A stretch of DNA of 64,000 nt. Source: Sediminibacterium sp. UBA657 (GTDB lineage: Bacteria > Bacteroidota > Bacteroidia > Chitinophagales > Chitinophagaceae). Shown here piece after piece: positions 17,168 through 26,338 of the stretch (positions are counted from its first letter, which is position 1; every line of letters begins with the position of its first letter). The stretch is taken from positions 166,468-230,467 of the forward strand of contig DBOB01000031.1 of assembly GCA_002299885.1 (NCBI GenBank). The letters are read 5' to 3'. Below the pieces are notes generated by a model. It saw only the letters and a program-made list of their open reading frames with translations, was not told the DNA's origin and searched no databases. Position numbers and translations under genes: made by a program.

Positions 17168-18360
17168 GCTTCTACAGTCTTAATAGATTTTATAAAAGCG
17201 GAAGGGGTTACTCCCTTTCGCTCTTTAAAAGCGTCAATGAATTTAGATCTTGATGCAAAACCCGCATTTGTAGCAATCGCCTCTATCGTCAAATTTTTTG
17301 CTTCTCCTACTTCGATCAACCTACATACATGATCGATTCTTAAATTTTTCCTCCAATCACTAAATGTAATTTCAAGTTCTTTATTAAAATAGTTGGATAA
17401 AAAGCGCTCCGGTATTTTTAAGTCAAAAGACATTTGAGAAAGTGAAAATTCTTTTTGAATGAATGGTAAATCACTTAAATAGGCTTTAATGATTAGTTCT
17501 ATATCCTGAATAGTTGCAGTTTCTTTTTGCTTCTTAGGCAAGTTTGATTTAAGGTCCTCAATGATATTATTTTTCCCTTTTTCAATAGTGTAAGACACAT
17601 TACCATAAAGGATCTTAGGAAATAAGAATAAGGAAAGATTTTGCAAGAAAAACCCGCCACCGCAAATTTCAAAATAATATTTCTCTGTGAAAATGGTAGT
17701 GGATGGAATTCCAAAGATGCTAAATTGAACACCATATAAGGTGCTCATATGCCCAATACTATTAACAGCAATTATAATTTGCATCAAACATAATAAATAG
17801 ATCCACCTGCTAATAACCGAATGATTGGAGTAGCGACTATTATTTTCTTGAATCATTTTTTTACTACGCGCATAGAAAAATCCAATCGAGAAAACAGCGT
17901 AGCATAAAAGATGAATAGACCTTGAATAAAGGATAAATTCAAATGAAACAAAATTGAAATCAAGGGCATAATTCTCGGTCACATTGACTATTTCATGAGC
18001 AATTTGCGCTTTCTGATCAAAAGGGAGAGTGGTAAATGGCAGGCAATTGATTATAATAAAAACGGCAGGAAGTAAATGCAACCAATCCCATTTTTCAAGT
18101 TTATTATTGTCTGATAAAGTCGTTTTCACATAAAAAAACAACAAAGGGCCTAGTAGATAAGATAAGGGTAGCCAATGCACAAAGCTCACCCCTTCCCAAA
18201 ATAGGTCCTTGGTAAAATGAAGGCCGTAATACACCATCACCACCAGGTTACAACACAAGAAAAAGAGTGCTAAGAATATATTCGATCTATTTAAAGAACT
18301 TAAATAGTACAAAAGGATAAAGGAAGTAAAAATCCCAAATAAGGGAAATAGGATAGCCAT
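17164..18360 (-). CDS. Membrane-anchored AraC-family transcriptional regulator
   Basis: 398 residues. The N-terminal 250 residues hold about six to seven hydrophobic segments. A linker (255-290) follows, then a C-terminal AraC/HTH_18 domain (about 295-392) with two helix-turn-helix units; the second, NLTIEAIATNAGFASRSKFIDAFKERKGVTPSAF (split here across helices), is the classic AraC signature. This type senses a signal at the membrane and binds DNA from the inner face. Palindrome B lies 46 bp before its start, suggesting autoregulation. Three of the four window-wide palindromes are within 3 kb of it, so it is the best candidate for the factor that binds them. Confidence 0.9.
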   Translation of the reverse strand: MAILFPLFGIFTSFILLYYLSSLNRSNIFLALFFLCCNLVVMVYYGLHFTKDLFWEGVSFVHWLPLSYLLGPLLFFYVKTTLSDNNKLEKWDWLHLLPAVFIIINCLPFTTLPFDQKAQIAHEIVNVTENYALDFNFVSFEFILYSRSIHLLCYAVFSIGFFYARSKKMIQENNSRYSNHSVISRWIYLLCLMQIIIAVNSIGHMSTLYGVQFSIFGIPSTTIFTEKYYFEICGGGFFLQNLSLFLFPKILYGNVSYTIEKGKNNIIEDLKSNLPKKQKETATIQDIELIIKAYLSDLPFIQKEFSLSQMSFDLKIPERFLSNYFNKELEITFSDWRKNLRIDHVCRLIEVGEAKNLTIEAIATNAGFASRSKFIDAFKERKGVTPSAFIKSIKTVEA

Positions 18361-18403
18361 AAATGGGTGATTACTAAGTTAATAGAGTCCAATTTAAGCA
18401 AAT

Positions 18404-18430
18404 TTGTTCCAAAATAGCAAAAAGGAACAA
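18404..18430. promoter_or_regulatory. Palindromic operator B (TTGTTCC-N13-GGAACAA)
   Basis: A perfect 7-bp inverted repeat (18404-18410 and 18424-18430) with a 13-bp spacer, 46 bp upstream of the AraC-type gene on the minus strand. Read in the gene's direction, its spacer (TTTTTGCTATTTT) closely resembles that of site D (TTCTTGGGATTTT), so orientation may matter. Confidence 0.75.
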
Positions 18431-18458
18431 TCAGGAATTCCGCCTTACCCATAAAAAA

Positions 18459-18481
18459 AGCCCCGGCAATTTGCCAGGGCT
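18459..18481 (-). terminator. Intrinsic terminator for lipocalin-like lipoprotein gene
   Basis: AGCCC…GGGCT with an inner GGC/GCC stem and one mismatch. The minus-strand side ends in a run of seven T (A at 18453-18459), 29 bp after the stop of the minus-strand lipoprotein gene and before the AraC-type gene's control region. Confidence 0.8.
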
Positions 18482-18509
18482 ATGTATTTTTCAAACTTAA
18501 ACCTAAGAA

Positions 18510-19301
18510 TTACTTGCTTATACGCTTGTAAGTTTTGATACTAGTCACTTTATTTACTGTATCAGAGATTGTTTGAGTGAATTCATCTGGGCCATTGAAT
18601 GTCACAGGGATATTGTATTTGCCTACCCATTTTCTATTGCTAGAAAAAGTTAAATCTTCGGTCAATGTACCGTTGCTTAAGGTAAAGCCACCCTTGCCAA
18701 TGTGGTTAGCCATCACATTAGTAGTTGTATCAGTTACTGCTCTTGCAGCCCACATAAAATGTCCGGCATGATACACTTTATATTCGTTGTAAGTATTGAC
18801 AACTGAATCTTGACCAGTTACATTGATACTTTTTGTTTGGTGCCATACACCATCTAAATCAGATGTGCCTGCGCTTTCTAATTTAGTATAATCTTCAGAA
18901 CTACTCCATTTTTTACCATTGATCACGAGTGCATCAATCTTCTGATTATAACCTTTTTCGTTCTTTGTGATTGCTAACTTAACAGTAGCTGCAGTATCTA
19001 AAGTAGTTGTATTGAAAATATTCACCTCTTCCATGTTATTAGCATCTTTCTGAGTGTAAGATCCAACACCAAAAGATACAGCACTATCCTTATTTTCTAC
19101 AATATAAAAATAAGATTCAGCAGTGTAGATTTTAAATTGGGTAGTGCCATCTGTAGCCGATGACTCATTGTCTTTACCATCGTAATTCCAATTTACCTTG
19201 TCTAAAGAATAAACACCAGCATGAGATGTCGGTGCTTCCGGTTGGGTGCAACTAGCTAAAATAGCAGCCATTGCAAATCCTACAATCGTTGTTTTTTTCA
19301 T
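18510..19301 (-). CDS. Lipoprotein with two lipocalin-like repeats
   Basis: 263 residues with a lipobox (ILASC, Cys18). The mature part reads as two similar halves: GVYSLDKVNW…YKIYTAESYFYIVENKD…FGVGSYTQ (about 29-85) and GVWHQTKSIN…NEYKVYHAGHFMWAARAV…HIGKGGFTLSNG (about 151-212). Each looks like the opening strands of a lipocalin-like or DUF4488-type barrel. No enzyme motif. It is divergent from an NTF2-like lipoprotein gene, with palindrome C exactly midway (76 bp from each start codon). A role in binding a hydrophobic or small ligand in the envelope is inference. Confidence 0.65.
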   Translation of the reverse strand: MKKTTIVGFAMAAILASCTQPEAPTSHAGVYSLDKVNWNYDGKDNESSATDGTTQFKIYTAESYFYIVENKDSAVSFGVGSYTQKDANNMEEVNIFNTTTLDTAATVKLAITKNEKGYNQKIDALVINGKKWSSSEDYTKLESAGTSDLDGVWHQTKSINVTGQDSVVNTYNEYKVYHAGHFMWAARAVTDTTTNVMANHIGKGGFTLSNGTLTEDLTFSSNRKWVGKYNIPVTFNGPDEFTQTISDTVNKVTSIKTYKRISK

Positions 19302-19375
19302 TGTTATGTTTTTAAGTATTAGATATGTAAATATAAATACATATTTTATTCAATAGCGGAAATGTGTTGTTAAAA

Positions 19376-19401
19376 TGTTCCAATATAGATTTAAGGAACA
19401 A
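19376..19401. promoter_or_regulatory. Palindromic operator C (TGTTCC-N13-GGAACA)
   Basis: Half-sites at 19376-19381 and 19395-19400 with a 13-bp spacer. It lies symmetrically between the divergent lipocalin-like gene (start 19301) and the NTF2-like gene (start 19475), 76 bp from each core edge. Confidence 0.75.
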
Positions 19402-19474
19402 ATTTTGCTCAGGCTCAGTTGCATTTTCCTATTTGGACGATTATATTACAGTTCAATTTAAAATTTTAATTACT

Positions 19475-19993
19475 ATGAAAAAGTTCATTTTATCATGTCT
19501 TGTGGTAAGTACCATCATTGCGTGTTCTCCAAAAACAGAAACAGCAAGCACATTCGCTGCTCCTGCAGATTTAACAAGTTATAATCTTGACAGTTCTGCC
19601 AATATTGATTTGGTAAAAAAGATGATTACTGCTTTTGAAGCTGGAGATTCAGTGACTTATAGATCATGTTATGCAGATTCTGCTAAATTCCATGACAACG
19701 GGAATGACATGACTTTAGATCAAAATGTAGGCAATTTTAGTATGTTTAAAGGGAATGGCTTGACTTTTAAAGTGGTACAAGTAGATCCAATTTGGGAGAT
19801 TGTGAATAAAGAAGCTGACAAAAAAGGCGTTACAAATTATGTCATGTCTTTTCAAACTATGGTCTTTAAAAAAGGCGAGAAAGAAGTGAAATTGATTATG
19901 AGTGTAGTGAATGGCATGAAAGATGGTAAAATTGTAGAAGAGTGGGGATTATATGATACAAAACCATTGATGGATTTAATTGCACAAAAATAG
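19475..19993 (+). CDS. NTF2-like lipoprotein
   Basis: 172 residues from the ATG at 19475; the open frame to 19364 would place a charged stretch before the signal. Lipobox IIAC (Cys17). Residues about 40-170 have the NTF2/SnoaL pattern: VKKMITAFEAGDSVTYRSCYADSAKFHDNG, then VTNYVMSFQTMVFKKGEKEVKLIMSVVNGMKDGKIVEEW. No catalytic residue set stands out. Controlled from the same divergent region as the lipocalin-like lipoprotein (palindrome C). A strong terminator follows. Confidence 0.8.
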   Translation: MKKFILSCLVVSTIIACSPKTETASTFAAPADLTSYNLDSSANIDLVKKMITAFEAGDSVTYRSCYADSAKFHDNGNDMTLDQNVGNFSMFKGNGLTFKVVQVDPIWEIVNKEADKKGVTNYVMSFQTMVFKKGEKEVKLIMSVVNGMKDGKIVEEWGLYDTKPLMDLIAQK

Positions 19994-20033
19994 AATTATT
20001 ATATATCGCATTACTATGCATTAGTTAGTACAG

Positions 20034-20061
20034 AAAGAGCCCGTCATTGACGGGCTCTTTT
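20034..20061 (+). terminator. Intrinsic terminator
   Basis: A 12-bp stem (20034-20045/20049-20060, AAAGAGCCCGTC/GACGGGCTCTTT) with loop ATT ends in four T. It closes the NTF2-like lipoprotein gene. Confidence 0.88.
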
Positions 20062-20197
20062 GGCTTAAATTATGGTGTATTGTTAAGCCATTAAACCCGA
20101 TATCTATTTTATTGTCTAATATCTTATCAAAAAGTATGATTTTGGTGCATAAATTGATTATTTTCAAAAGCGCTTTTTGTGCAATGCGCATTTTAAT

Positions 20198-23100
20198 ATG
20201 TCAATTATTCGTAATTTAATTTTTACCTTTTTTGTTGGTGTTTTTTGCACAGCAAATGTGTATGCACAGGATTTTTCTAATAAGGGTAAAGAGTTTTGGG
20301 TGGTGTTTCCACCGCATCAACCTTCAGGCACAACGAGTTTAGCTGATTTATCTTTGTATATCAGTTCTGATAAAAATACGAGTGGGCATATTGTGATTAA
20401 TGGAGATTCAATCTCATTTAATATTATTGCTTTTACACCTCAGGAATTTATACTACCAAGAGCAACAACTTATGTAAGTGGTGCCGAGTCTGCTATAGAT
20501 GACCCAACATCAATTCAAAAAACAGTTTCAAATAAAGGCATTAAAGTGATTGTGACCGAAGGTAAGCCTGGTGTTGTGGTATACGCGCATATGTATGCTA
20601 GTGCTCGTTCTGCAGCTTCTATTATTTTACCCACTTCTGTACTTGAAAAAAAGTACCAAGTTATTTCATACACCCAATCCCAACCAACTAACACACTTGC
20701 TAACGAGTTTAGAAGGTCTCAATTTAGTGTGGTCGCAGTAGAGGATAATACTGTGATTCGAATTCAATTAAGAAAAAGTGGACAAATTTCTGGTTCACCT
20801 TATGATGTAGCATTGCCTAAAGCAGGAACCATTTATTCCTTTCAAGATCCGTTAGACCTAACTGGAACCTCCATTGAATCCGTCTCGACGGATGGAACTA
20901 TTTGTAAAAAAATTGCCGTATTTAGCGGAAGTAGTAGTCTTTCAATAGGCGCTACCGGATCGGTTGATCCATTGTATCAGCAATGCTATCCTGTTAATTC
21001 TTGGGGCTTAAATTATTTTATTACACCTTATCAAGGGAAAAATAAATTCAATATCCGTGTTTTAGCGAAAGAAGATGGGACGAAAGTAATGATCAATGGA
21101 CAAGAGGTTTTACTAAGTGCCAATGAATTTAGAGAGTTTAATTACACCAATCAAGCCGCTTTTGCAATCAATTCAAATAAGCCAATTGCAGTAGCACAGT
21201 ATTCATTGACACAATCTGCAGATATTGGTGTGGGTGATCCAGATATGGTGATTTTAAATCCGGTAGAACAAAATATCAATGACGTTACTGTTTTTTTAAC
21301 GCCTAAATTTTTGATTACAGATCAAAATATTAATGTTGTAATAAAAAACGAGGGTATTCCTAGTTTTAAAATAAATGGCCAAAAACCTACCGGTACATTT
21401 GTAAAAATAGCCAACACCAACTACTCTTATTTGCAAGAGAAATTCACTATTGGCAATACGCCATTTTTAAGCATCAGATTGACTTCTGATAGTGGATTCA
21501 ATGCCTTTTGTTATGGTTTTGGGAATGTTGAATCTTATAGCTACAGTGCTGGAACCAATGTCAAAGATTTATTTCAAAAACTTTTAATCAAAAATAAATT
21601 TACTTCAGTAGATGCCAATGCGGTCACATGTAAAGGGGCTCCATTCATTGCATCTATCACACTGCCATACAAGCCGAATATATTAAAATGGAAAATACCT
21701 TCTTACACACAAGTAGACGATCCATCTCCAAAACCAATTGATTCAATTTTAGTAAGTGGTAAAATGATCTACACTTACAAATTAAATACAGAATTAATTT
21801 ATCAAACTGCAGGCACTTATACCATAGAGGTGATTGTGAATAATCCATTAGGTGATGCTGGATGTAGTGGCGAGCAAGAATTAAGTTTTGACTTAGAAGT
21901 GTTAGAGCCGCCTAAAGCACTCAATAAAATTATTACAAGCAATTGTGTTGCTGATTCTGTGAATTTTATAGATGCTAGTATCGTTAATGCAAATGATAAA
22001 AAAATAACTAATTATAAATGGGATTTAGGGGATAATATTTTTAAAGACTTTGTATCCAATTTTAAATTTAAATATGATACAGCAGGTAAGTATAATGTGC
22101 GTTATTTTTTAATTACAGAAATTGGTTGCATTAGTGATACGCTTGCTACAACCATTCAGTTAGATGAAGTGCCTACTGTTAAATTTGATTTCTCATCTAT
22201 CACCTGTCAAAATAAAGAGATTTTATTTACAGATGCCTCAACGGTTAAAGGCAGTACTATTATTGATAAATGGGTTTGGAATTTTGGAGACAGTTCTCCT
22301 ATCGACACCCTTCTTACAAATGCTGTTGTGAAGCATAGTTATGTGGATGCCAAAAAGTATACTGTTAAACTGTCTACTATCACAAAAAATGGATGCCTGA
22401 ATACATTAGAAAAAGAAATTACAAGTCATCCTAATCCAGTCATTGGATTTATTATGCCTGAGATTTGCTTAGAGGATTCGTTTGCAAAATTTATTGATAC
22501 AACAAGCATTGCGGATAATTCAAAAGGTTTTAAATATAAATGGAATTTTGGGGACAATGCAAATACGTTATTCCCCAATACGGATTCCATAGCCAATCCA
22601 AAGCATCGTTATTTACAACCAGGTGATTACAATGTATCCCTCGAGGTCAAAAGTTTAGCCGGATGTATTAGCGCCGATACGAGTGTATTCACGGTGAACG
22701 GGTCCAGACCTAGATCTACTTTTTTAGTTCAAAATGATACTGCTTTATGTAGTAATAAGGACGTCATTATTGTCAATAATTCTGAGGCGGATATTGGGAC
22801 AGTAGGTAAATTAATTATCTACTGGGATTATGATAGAGATCAATCAGACACAACTGTAGATGAAAATCCTACAAAAGGGAAAAGCTATAAACATAGTTAT
22901 ACAAAGTATAGCTTTCCAAATAAAACAAATTTTAAGATAAAACTAGTAGCATATACTGGGAGTACTTGTTTAGATGATACTGCTCAAAGTATTTCAATTG
23001 TACCTCCGCCAAGCAATGTAACTCCTATACTCTCAAAAAATTATGTTTGTAAACTTGATACCCTCCAATTTAACACAGATATTACAGGAGGCCTCCCTCC

Positions 23101-24274
23101 ATTTAATCATGTATGGTCCGTTGACAAGACGAGTGCTGCTAATTTTTCAGATAATATCTTGAACGGTCTTTCGCCAGATAATATCAACATCTCTTTAAAA
23201 CTAATAGATCCTAAAAAATGCGAATACCTCTATAATAATTTTCAAAATTTGAATGTTCGTGATATTCCAACAGCGATTTTGAAAGCAAAGGATACGGTCA
23301 TTTGCAACGGGGATCCAATTACTTTATTGGGTGCTGGTGGAAGCACCTACAATTGGATATTAAATGACATCACAAAATTTCCAACCAATTCTATCGATAC
23401 CTTTTCGACAGCACAAAACGGAACTTATACGCTTATTGTAAATGATGGTTTTTGTAATTCAGTAAAATCTGATGCCGTTTTCATTAAGGAATTAAATATC
23501 CCAGTGTATACTTTAAATTATAATCCATACAGTTGTATTCAAGGCAAGCTCGTCATTAATACAAATGCAAATGATCAAAAAAATGTATACATCAATTGGG
23601 ACTTTGGAGATGGAAAAACATTTAATCAAGCGCAGCCTATTTTTCATAGTTATGATAAAATTGGAACCTACCAAATTAAGTTATCAGTAAAGAATGATTA
23701 TTGTCCAAAATATGAATATCAATTAAATGGTGATTCAGTCAAAGTAGTAGCACCATTACCACCATCTAAATTCACCCTATTTGTGCTTGCAGATCAGGAT
23801 ACTGTATTGTCTCCTAAAAAAATAGATTCAGGTTATATTCAATATAAGTGGGCGCCCTCATTTAATCTTTCCAATCCTTTGATTCCAAATCCATTATTCA
23901 GAGCGAATAGATCGATTGAATATGTTTTAAATAGAGTAGACCCGGTAAGTGGATGCTTTATCAATGATATTTATTATATAGATGTTTCAACTGCTATCGT
24001 AGTTACTATTCCTAAGGCATTTACACCTAATAGAGACAATCTTAATGACGTTTTAAAAATTGAATATGGTGCTGGGCTCAAAACCTTTAATTTCTTAAGA
24101 ATATTCAATCGATTTGGGAAAATTGTATTTCAAACAAATAGAGTAACGGATAGTTGGGATGGCAGGTTCAACGGCCTAGATCAAGAAATGGATGCCTATA
24201 CTTATGTAATTGATTATGTTACTTATAAAGACGAGCACATTACAAAAACAGGTTCTTTTATTTTATTAAGGTAA
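20198..24274 (+). CDS. Type IX-secreted adhesin-like protein: IgGFc-binding domain, PKD repeats, type B sorting domain
   Basis: 1358 residues from the ATG at 20198 (signal peptide ending VYAQ); the frame upstream begins only with TTG. An IgGFc-binding-type N-terminal domain (about 25-450: GKEFWVVFPPH…, VSNKGIKVIVTEGKPGVVVYAHMYAS). Then at least four PKD-type repeats marked by YKWDLGDN, VWNFGDSS, YKWNFGDN and INWDFGDG with trailing Y-x-V-x-L strands. The C-terminal ~90 residues (IPKAFTPNRDNLNDVLKI…FNRFGKIVFQ…WDGRFNG) form the gliding-motility-type CHU_C sorting domain, which directs export by the type IX system and surface attachment. The next gene, directly abutting, is its PorP/SprF partner. 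Confidence 0.93.
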   Translation: MSIIRNLIFTFFVGVFCTANVYAQDFSNKGKEFWVVFPPHQPSGTTSLADLSLYISSDKNTSGHIVINGDSISFNIIAFTPQEFILPRATTYVSGAESAIDDPTSIQKTVSNKGIKVIVTEGKPGVVVYAHMYASARSAASIILPTSVLEKKYQVISYTQSQPTNTLANEFRRSQFSVVAVEDNTVIRIQLRKSGQISGSPYDVALPKAGTIYSFQDPLDLTGTSIESVSTDGTICKKIAVFSGSSSLSIGATGSVDPLYQQCYPVNSWGLNYFITPYQGKNKFNIRVLAKEDGTKVMINGQEVLLSANEFREFNYTNQAAFAINSNKPIAVAQYSLTQSADIGVGDPDMVILNPVEQNINDVTVFLTPKFLITDQNINVVIKNEGIPSFKINGQKPTGTFVKIANTNYSYLQEKFTIGNTPFLSIRLTSDSGFNAFCYGFGNVESYSYSAGTNVKDLFQKLLIKNKFTSVDANAVTCKGAPFIASITLPYKPNILKWKIPSYTQVDDPSPKPIDSILVSGKMIYTYKLNTELIYQTAGTYTIEVIVNNPLGDAGCSGEQELSFDLEVLEPPKALNKIITSNCVADSVNFIDASIVNANDKKITNYKWDLGDNIFKDFVSNFKFKYDTAGKYNVRYFLITEIGCISDTLATTIQLDEVPTVKFDFSSITCQNKEILFTDASTVKGSTIIDKWVWNFGDSSPIDTLLTNAVVKHSYVDAKKYTVKLSTITKNGCLNTLEKEITSHPNPVIGFIMPEICLEDSFAKFIDTTSIADNSKGFKYKWNFGDNANTLFPNTDSIANPKHRYLQPGDYNVSLEVKSLAGCISADTSVFTVNGSRPRSTFLVQNDTALCSNKDVIIVNNSEADIGTVGKLIIYWDYDRDQSDTTVDENPTKGKSYKHSYTKYSFPNKTNFKIKLVAYTGSTCLDDTAQSISIVPPPSNVTPILSKNYVCKLDTLQFNTDITGGLPPFNHVWSVDKTSAANFSDNILNGLSPDNINISLKLIDPKKCEYLYNNFQNLNVRDIPTAILKAKDTVICNGDPITLLGAGGSTYNWILNDITKFPTNSIDTFSTAQNGTYTLIVNDGFCNSVKSDAVFIKELNIPVYTLNYNPYSCIQGKLVINTNANDQKNVYINWDFGDGKTFNQAQPIFHSYDKIGTYQIKLSVKNDYCPKYEYQLNGDSVKVVAPLPPSKFTLFVLADQDTVLSPKKIDSGYIQYKWAPSFNLSNPLIPNPLFRANRSIEYVLNRVDPVSGCFINDIYYIDVSTAIVVTIPKAFTPNRDNLNDVLKIEYGAGLKTFNFLRIFNRFGKIVFQTNRVTDSWDGRFNGLDQEMDAYTYVIDYVTYKDEHITKTGSFILLR

Positions 24275-25279
24275 ATGCATAAAATTATACAATTCATATT
24301 AGGAGTTTTTCTTTTGACTTTTGCGCAAGATACTTGTGCGCAAACACCTTATTCATCTCAGAATTTTAATTTAAATAATTTCTTTAATCCAGCTACTTCT
24401 GGTTTTGGAATCAATAATAAAGTACAAACTTTATTTAGAACACAGTATGAAGGAGTAGGAAGTGCATATAGGACAATTGGAATTGCTGCAGACCTTGCAT
24501 TACTTAGAAAAAACAGTTACGATAAAAATAATTTATTCGGGTTTGGTGTACAAGCAGTTTCGGAGCAAGTTTTAGACGGTGTATTACAAACCAATGCTGT
24601 TTCACTAAGTTTAGCCAATCGACTTTTTTTAAATGAATCAAAAACAAGCAGCATTGCGTTAGGTATAAGTTCTACATTAATTACAAGAACAATAGATGCA
24701 TCCAAACTTACTTTCGGAGATCAATTTAATTCTGGAAGATTATTCAATCCAACTAGTTTAGAAGTGATTAATGCTATTCCAAGTAAATTTTCTTCTAATG
24801 TAGGATTGTTATATACCTTATCAAATGAACAAACGTTTTTTCAATTTGGCGGCAGTTTGTTTTACATCAATCGAAGCGCGACTGAACAAGCGCTTGGAAA
24901 ATTTGAAGAATCTTATCAAACTTTAGCACAAATTAATTTTGAAAAAAAGATTTGGGAAAATAATACGATTGCTTTTCATGCAGATTATCAAAATAGATTT
25001 GAAAATGAGTTTTTTTATACCGGCGCAGTTTTTAGTATTCCAATGAATTCTAGAGGAGAAAATTTTGATCGTTTTTATATTGGGTGCTTTTATAGAACAA
25101 AAGACGCCACTATTCCATATGTTGGTTTAATGTATAATAAATACAAATTTGGATTGAGTTATGATATCTATCAATCCAATATGACCATGTCGACTTTAAG
25201 ACCTCAAACTTTTGAGCTTACCATTTCTACGAATATCAGTAATAGAGTTTCAGATAAATTAGTCAGCTTGTTTAACTAA
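24275..25279 (+). CDS. PorP/SprF-family type IX secretion outer-membrane protein
   Basis: 334 residues with a signal peptide (…TCAQ). It opens with QNFNLNNFFNPATSGFG, the N-P-A-hydrophobic start typical of PorP/SprF proteins, followed by a membrane beta-barrel (LFRTQYEGVGSAYRTIGIAADLALL; SSNVGLLYT; HADYQNRF; FYIGCFYRTKDATIPYVGLMYNKYKFGLSYDI). The ATG follows the previous stop codon with no gap (TAA-ATG), so translation is coupled. SprF-type proteins hold or deliver the type B sorting-domain protein encoded just upstream, and this pairing supports both calls. Confidence 0.93.
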   Translation: MHKIIQFILGVFLLTFAQDTCAQTPYSSQNFNLNNFFNPATSGFGINNKVQTLFRTQYEGVGSAYRTIGIAADLALLRKNSYDKNNLFGFGVQAVSEQVLDGVLQTNAVSLSLANRLFLNESKTSSIALGISSTLITRTIDASKLTFGDQFNSGRLFNPTSLEVINAIPSKFSSNVGLLYTLSNEQTFFQFGGSLFYINRSATEQALGKFEESYQTLAQINFEKKIWENNTIAFHADYQNRFENEFFYTGAVFSIPMNSRGENFDRFYIGCFYRTKDATIPYVGLMYNKYKFGLSYDIYQSNMTMSTLRPQTFELTISTNISNRVSDKLVSLFN

Positions 25280-25370
25280 TCAGTGGCAACGCTTATTTTT
25301 AAGTTTTAATCACTTTAAATTTGAGGTTTTAGGGGAATCAACTAATTTTACTGGTACAAACATTCCTTCA

Positions 25371-26333
25371 ATGAGTAAGATTTTAGTGATAGGTGCTGGT
25401 GGACAGTTGGGTACAGAACTTACAAAAGCATTAGCAGATAAGTACGGGAAATCTAGCGTCATAGCGACCGATTTTCAGGCCTCAGTAAGCAGCAAGTTTG
25501 ACTATTGTGCTTTTCAGACTTTGAATGTAATGGATAAAGACAGTTTGACTACAATTGTCAAAAACGAAGGCGTAACTCAAATTTATCATTTAGCTGCAAT
25601 CCTATCTGCTTTAGGTGAAAAAAATCCAGTACAAGCATGGGACTTAAATATGGGTGGTCTGTTAAACGTCTTAGAAGTTGCAAGAGATCACAAAATTGAA
25701 AAAGTTTTTTGGCCAAGTTCTATTGCAGTTTTTGGTCCAAATTCAGATAAAGATCAAACGCCTCAAAAAGCATTTAAGGATCCTAACACCGTATATGGTA
25801 TATCAAAATTAGCTGGCGAACATTGGTGTGAATATTATTTCAATAAATTCGGTGTAGACGTTAGGAGTTTAAGGTATCCTGGTTTAATAGGTTATAAATC
25901 CTTACCGGGTGGCGGAACAACAGACTATGCTGTAGATATTTACCATAAAGCAGTGAATGGTCAAAAGTTTACTTGCTTCTTAAGCAAGGATACTTATTTG
26001 CCAATGATGTATATGGATGACGCTATACATGCAACATTACAATTAATGGAAGCGCCAAAAGAAAGTATAAAAATTCGAACTAGTTATAATCTTGCGGGTA
26101 TGAGTTTTTCACCTGCGGAAATACATCAAAGTTTACAAGCCCATTATCCAGATTTTGAGATTGAATATCAGCCAGATTTTAGACAACAAATTGCAGACAG
26201 CTGGCCTAATAGTATAGACGATAGTGTTGCAAAGGAAGACTGGAAATGGCAGCCTCAATTTGATTTAAAGGCAATGACAGCAACCATTGTAAAACACTTA
26301 CCAGCATTTTTTAATTACAACCAGGATAAATAA
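25371..26333 (+). CDS. tdh: NAD-dependent L-threonine 3-dehydrogenase (short-chain epimerase-like type)
   Basis: 320 residues, extended SDR fold: Rossmann GAGGQLG at 8-14, active-site YGISKLAGE (Tyr and Lys near 144-148), and the TDH-like stretch SLRYPGLIGYKSLPGGGTTDYAVDIYHKA. It oxidises threonine to 2-amino-3-ketobutyrate. Only 5 bp separate it from a glycine C-acetyltransferase gene that consumes this unstable product, which decides the call over other UDP-sugar epimerase-like proteins. The zinc-type MDR dehydrogenase used by enterobacteria is unrelated. Confidence 0.9.
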   Translation: MSKILVIGAGGQLGTELTKALADKYGKSSVIATDFQASVSSKFDYCAFQTLNVMDKDSLTTIVKNEGVTQIYHLAAILSALGEKNPVQAWDLNMGGLLNVLEVARDHKIEKVFWPSSIAVFGPNSDKDQTPQKAFKDPNTVYGISKLAGEHWCEYYFNKFGVDVRSLRYPGLIGYKSLPGGGTTDYAVDIYHKAVNGQKFTCFLSKDTYLPMMYMDDAIHATLQLMEAPKESIKIRTSYNLAGMSFSPAEIHQSLQAHYPDFEIEYQPDFRQQIADSWPNSIDDSVAKEDWKWQPQFDLKAMTATIVKHLPAFFNYNQDK

Positions 26334-26338
26334 ATTAT

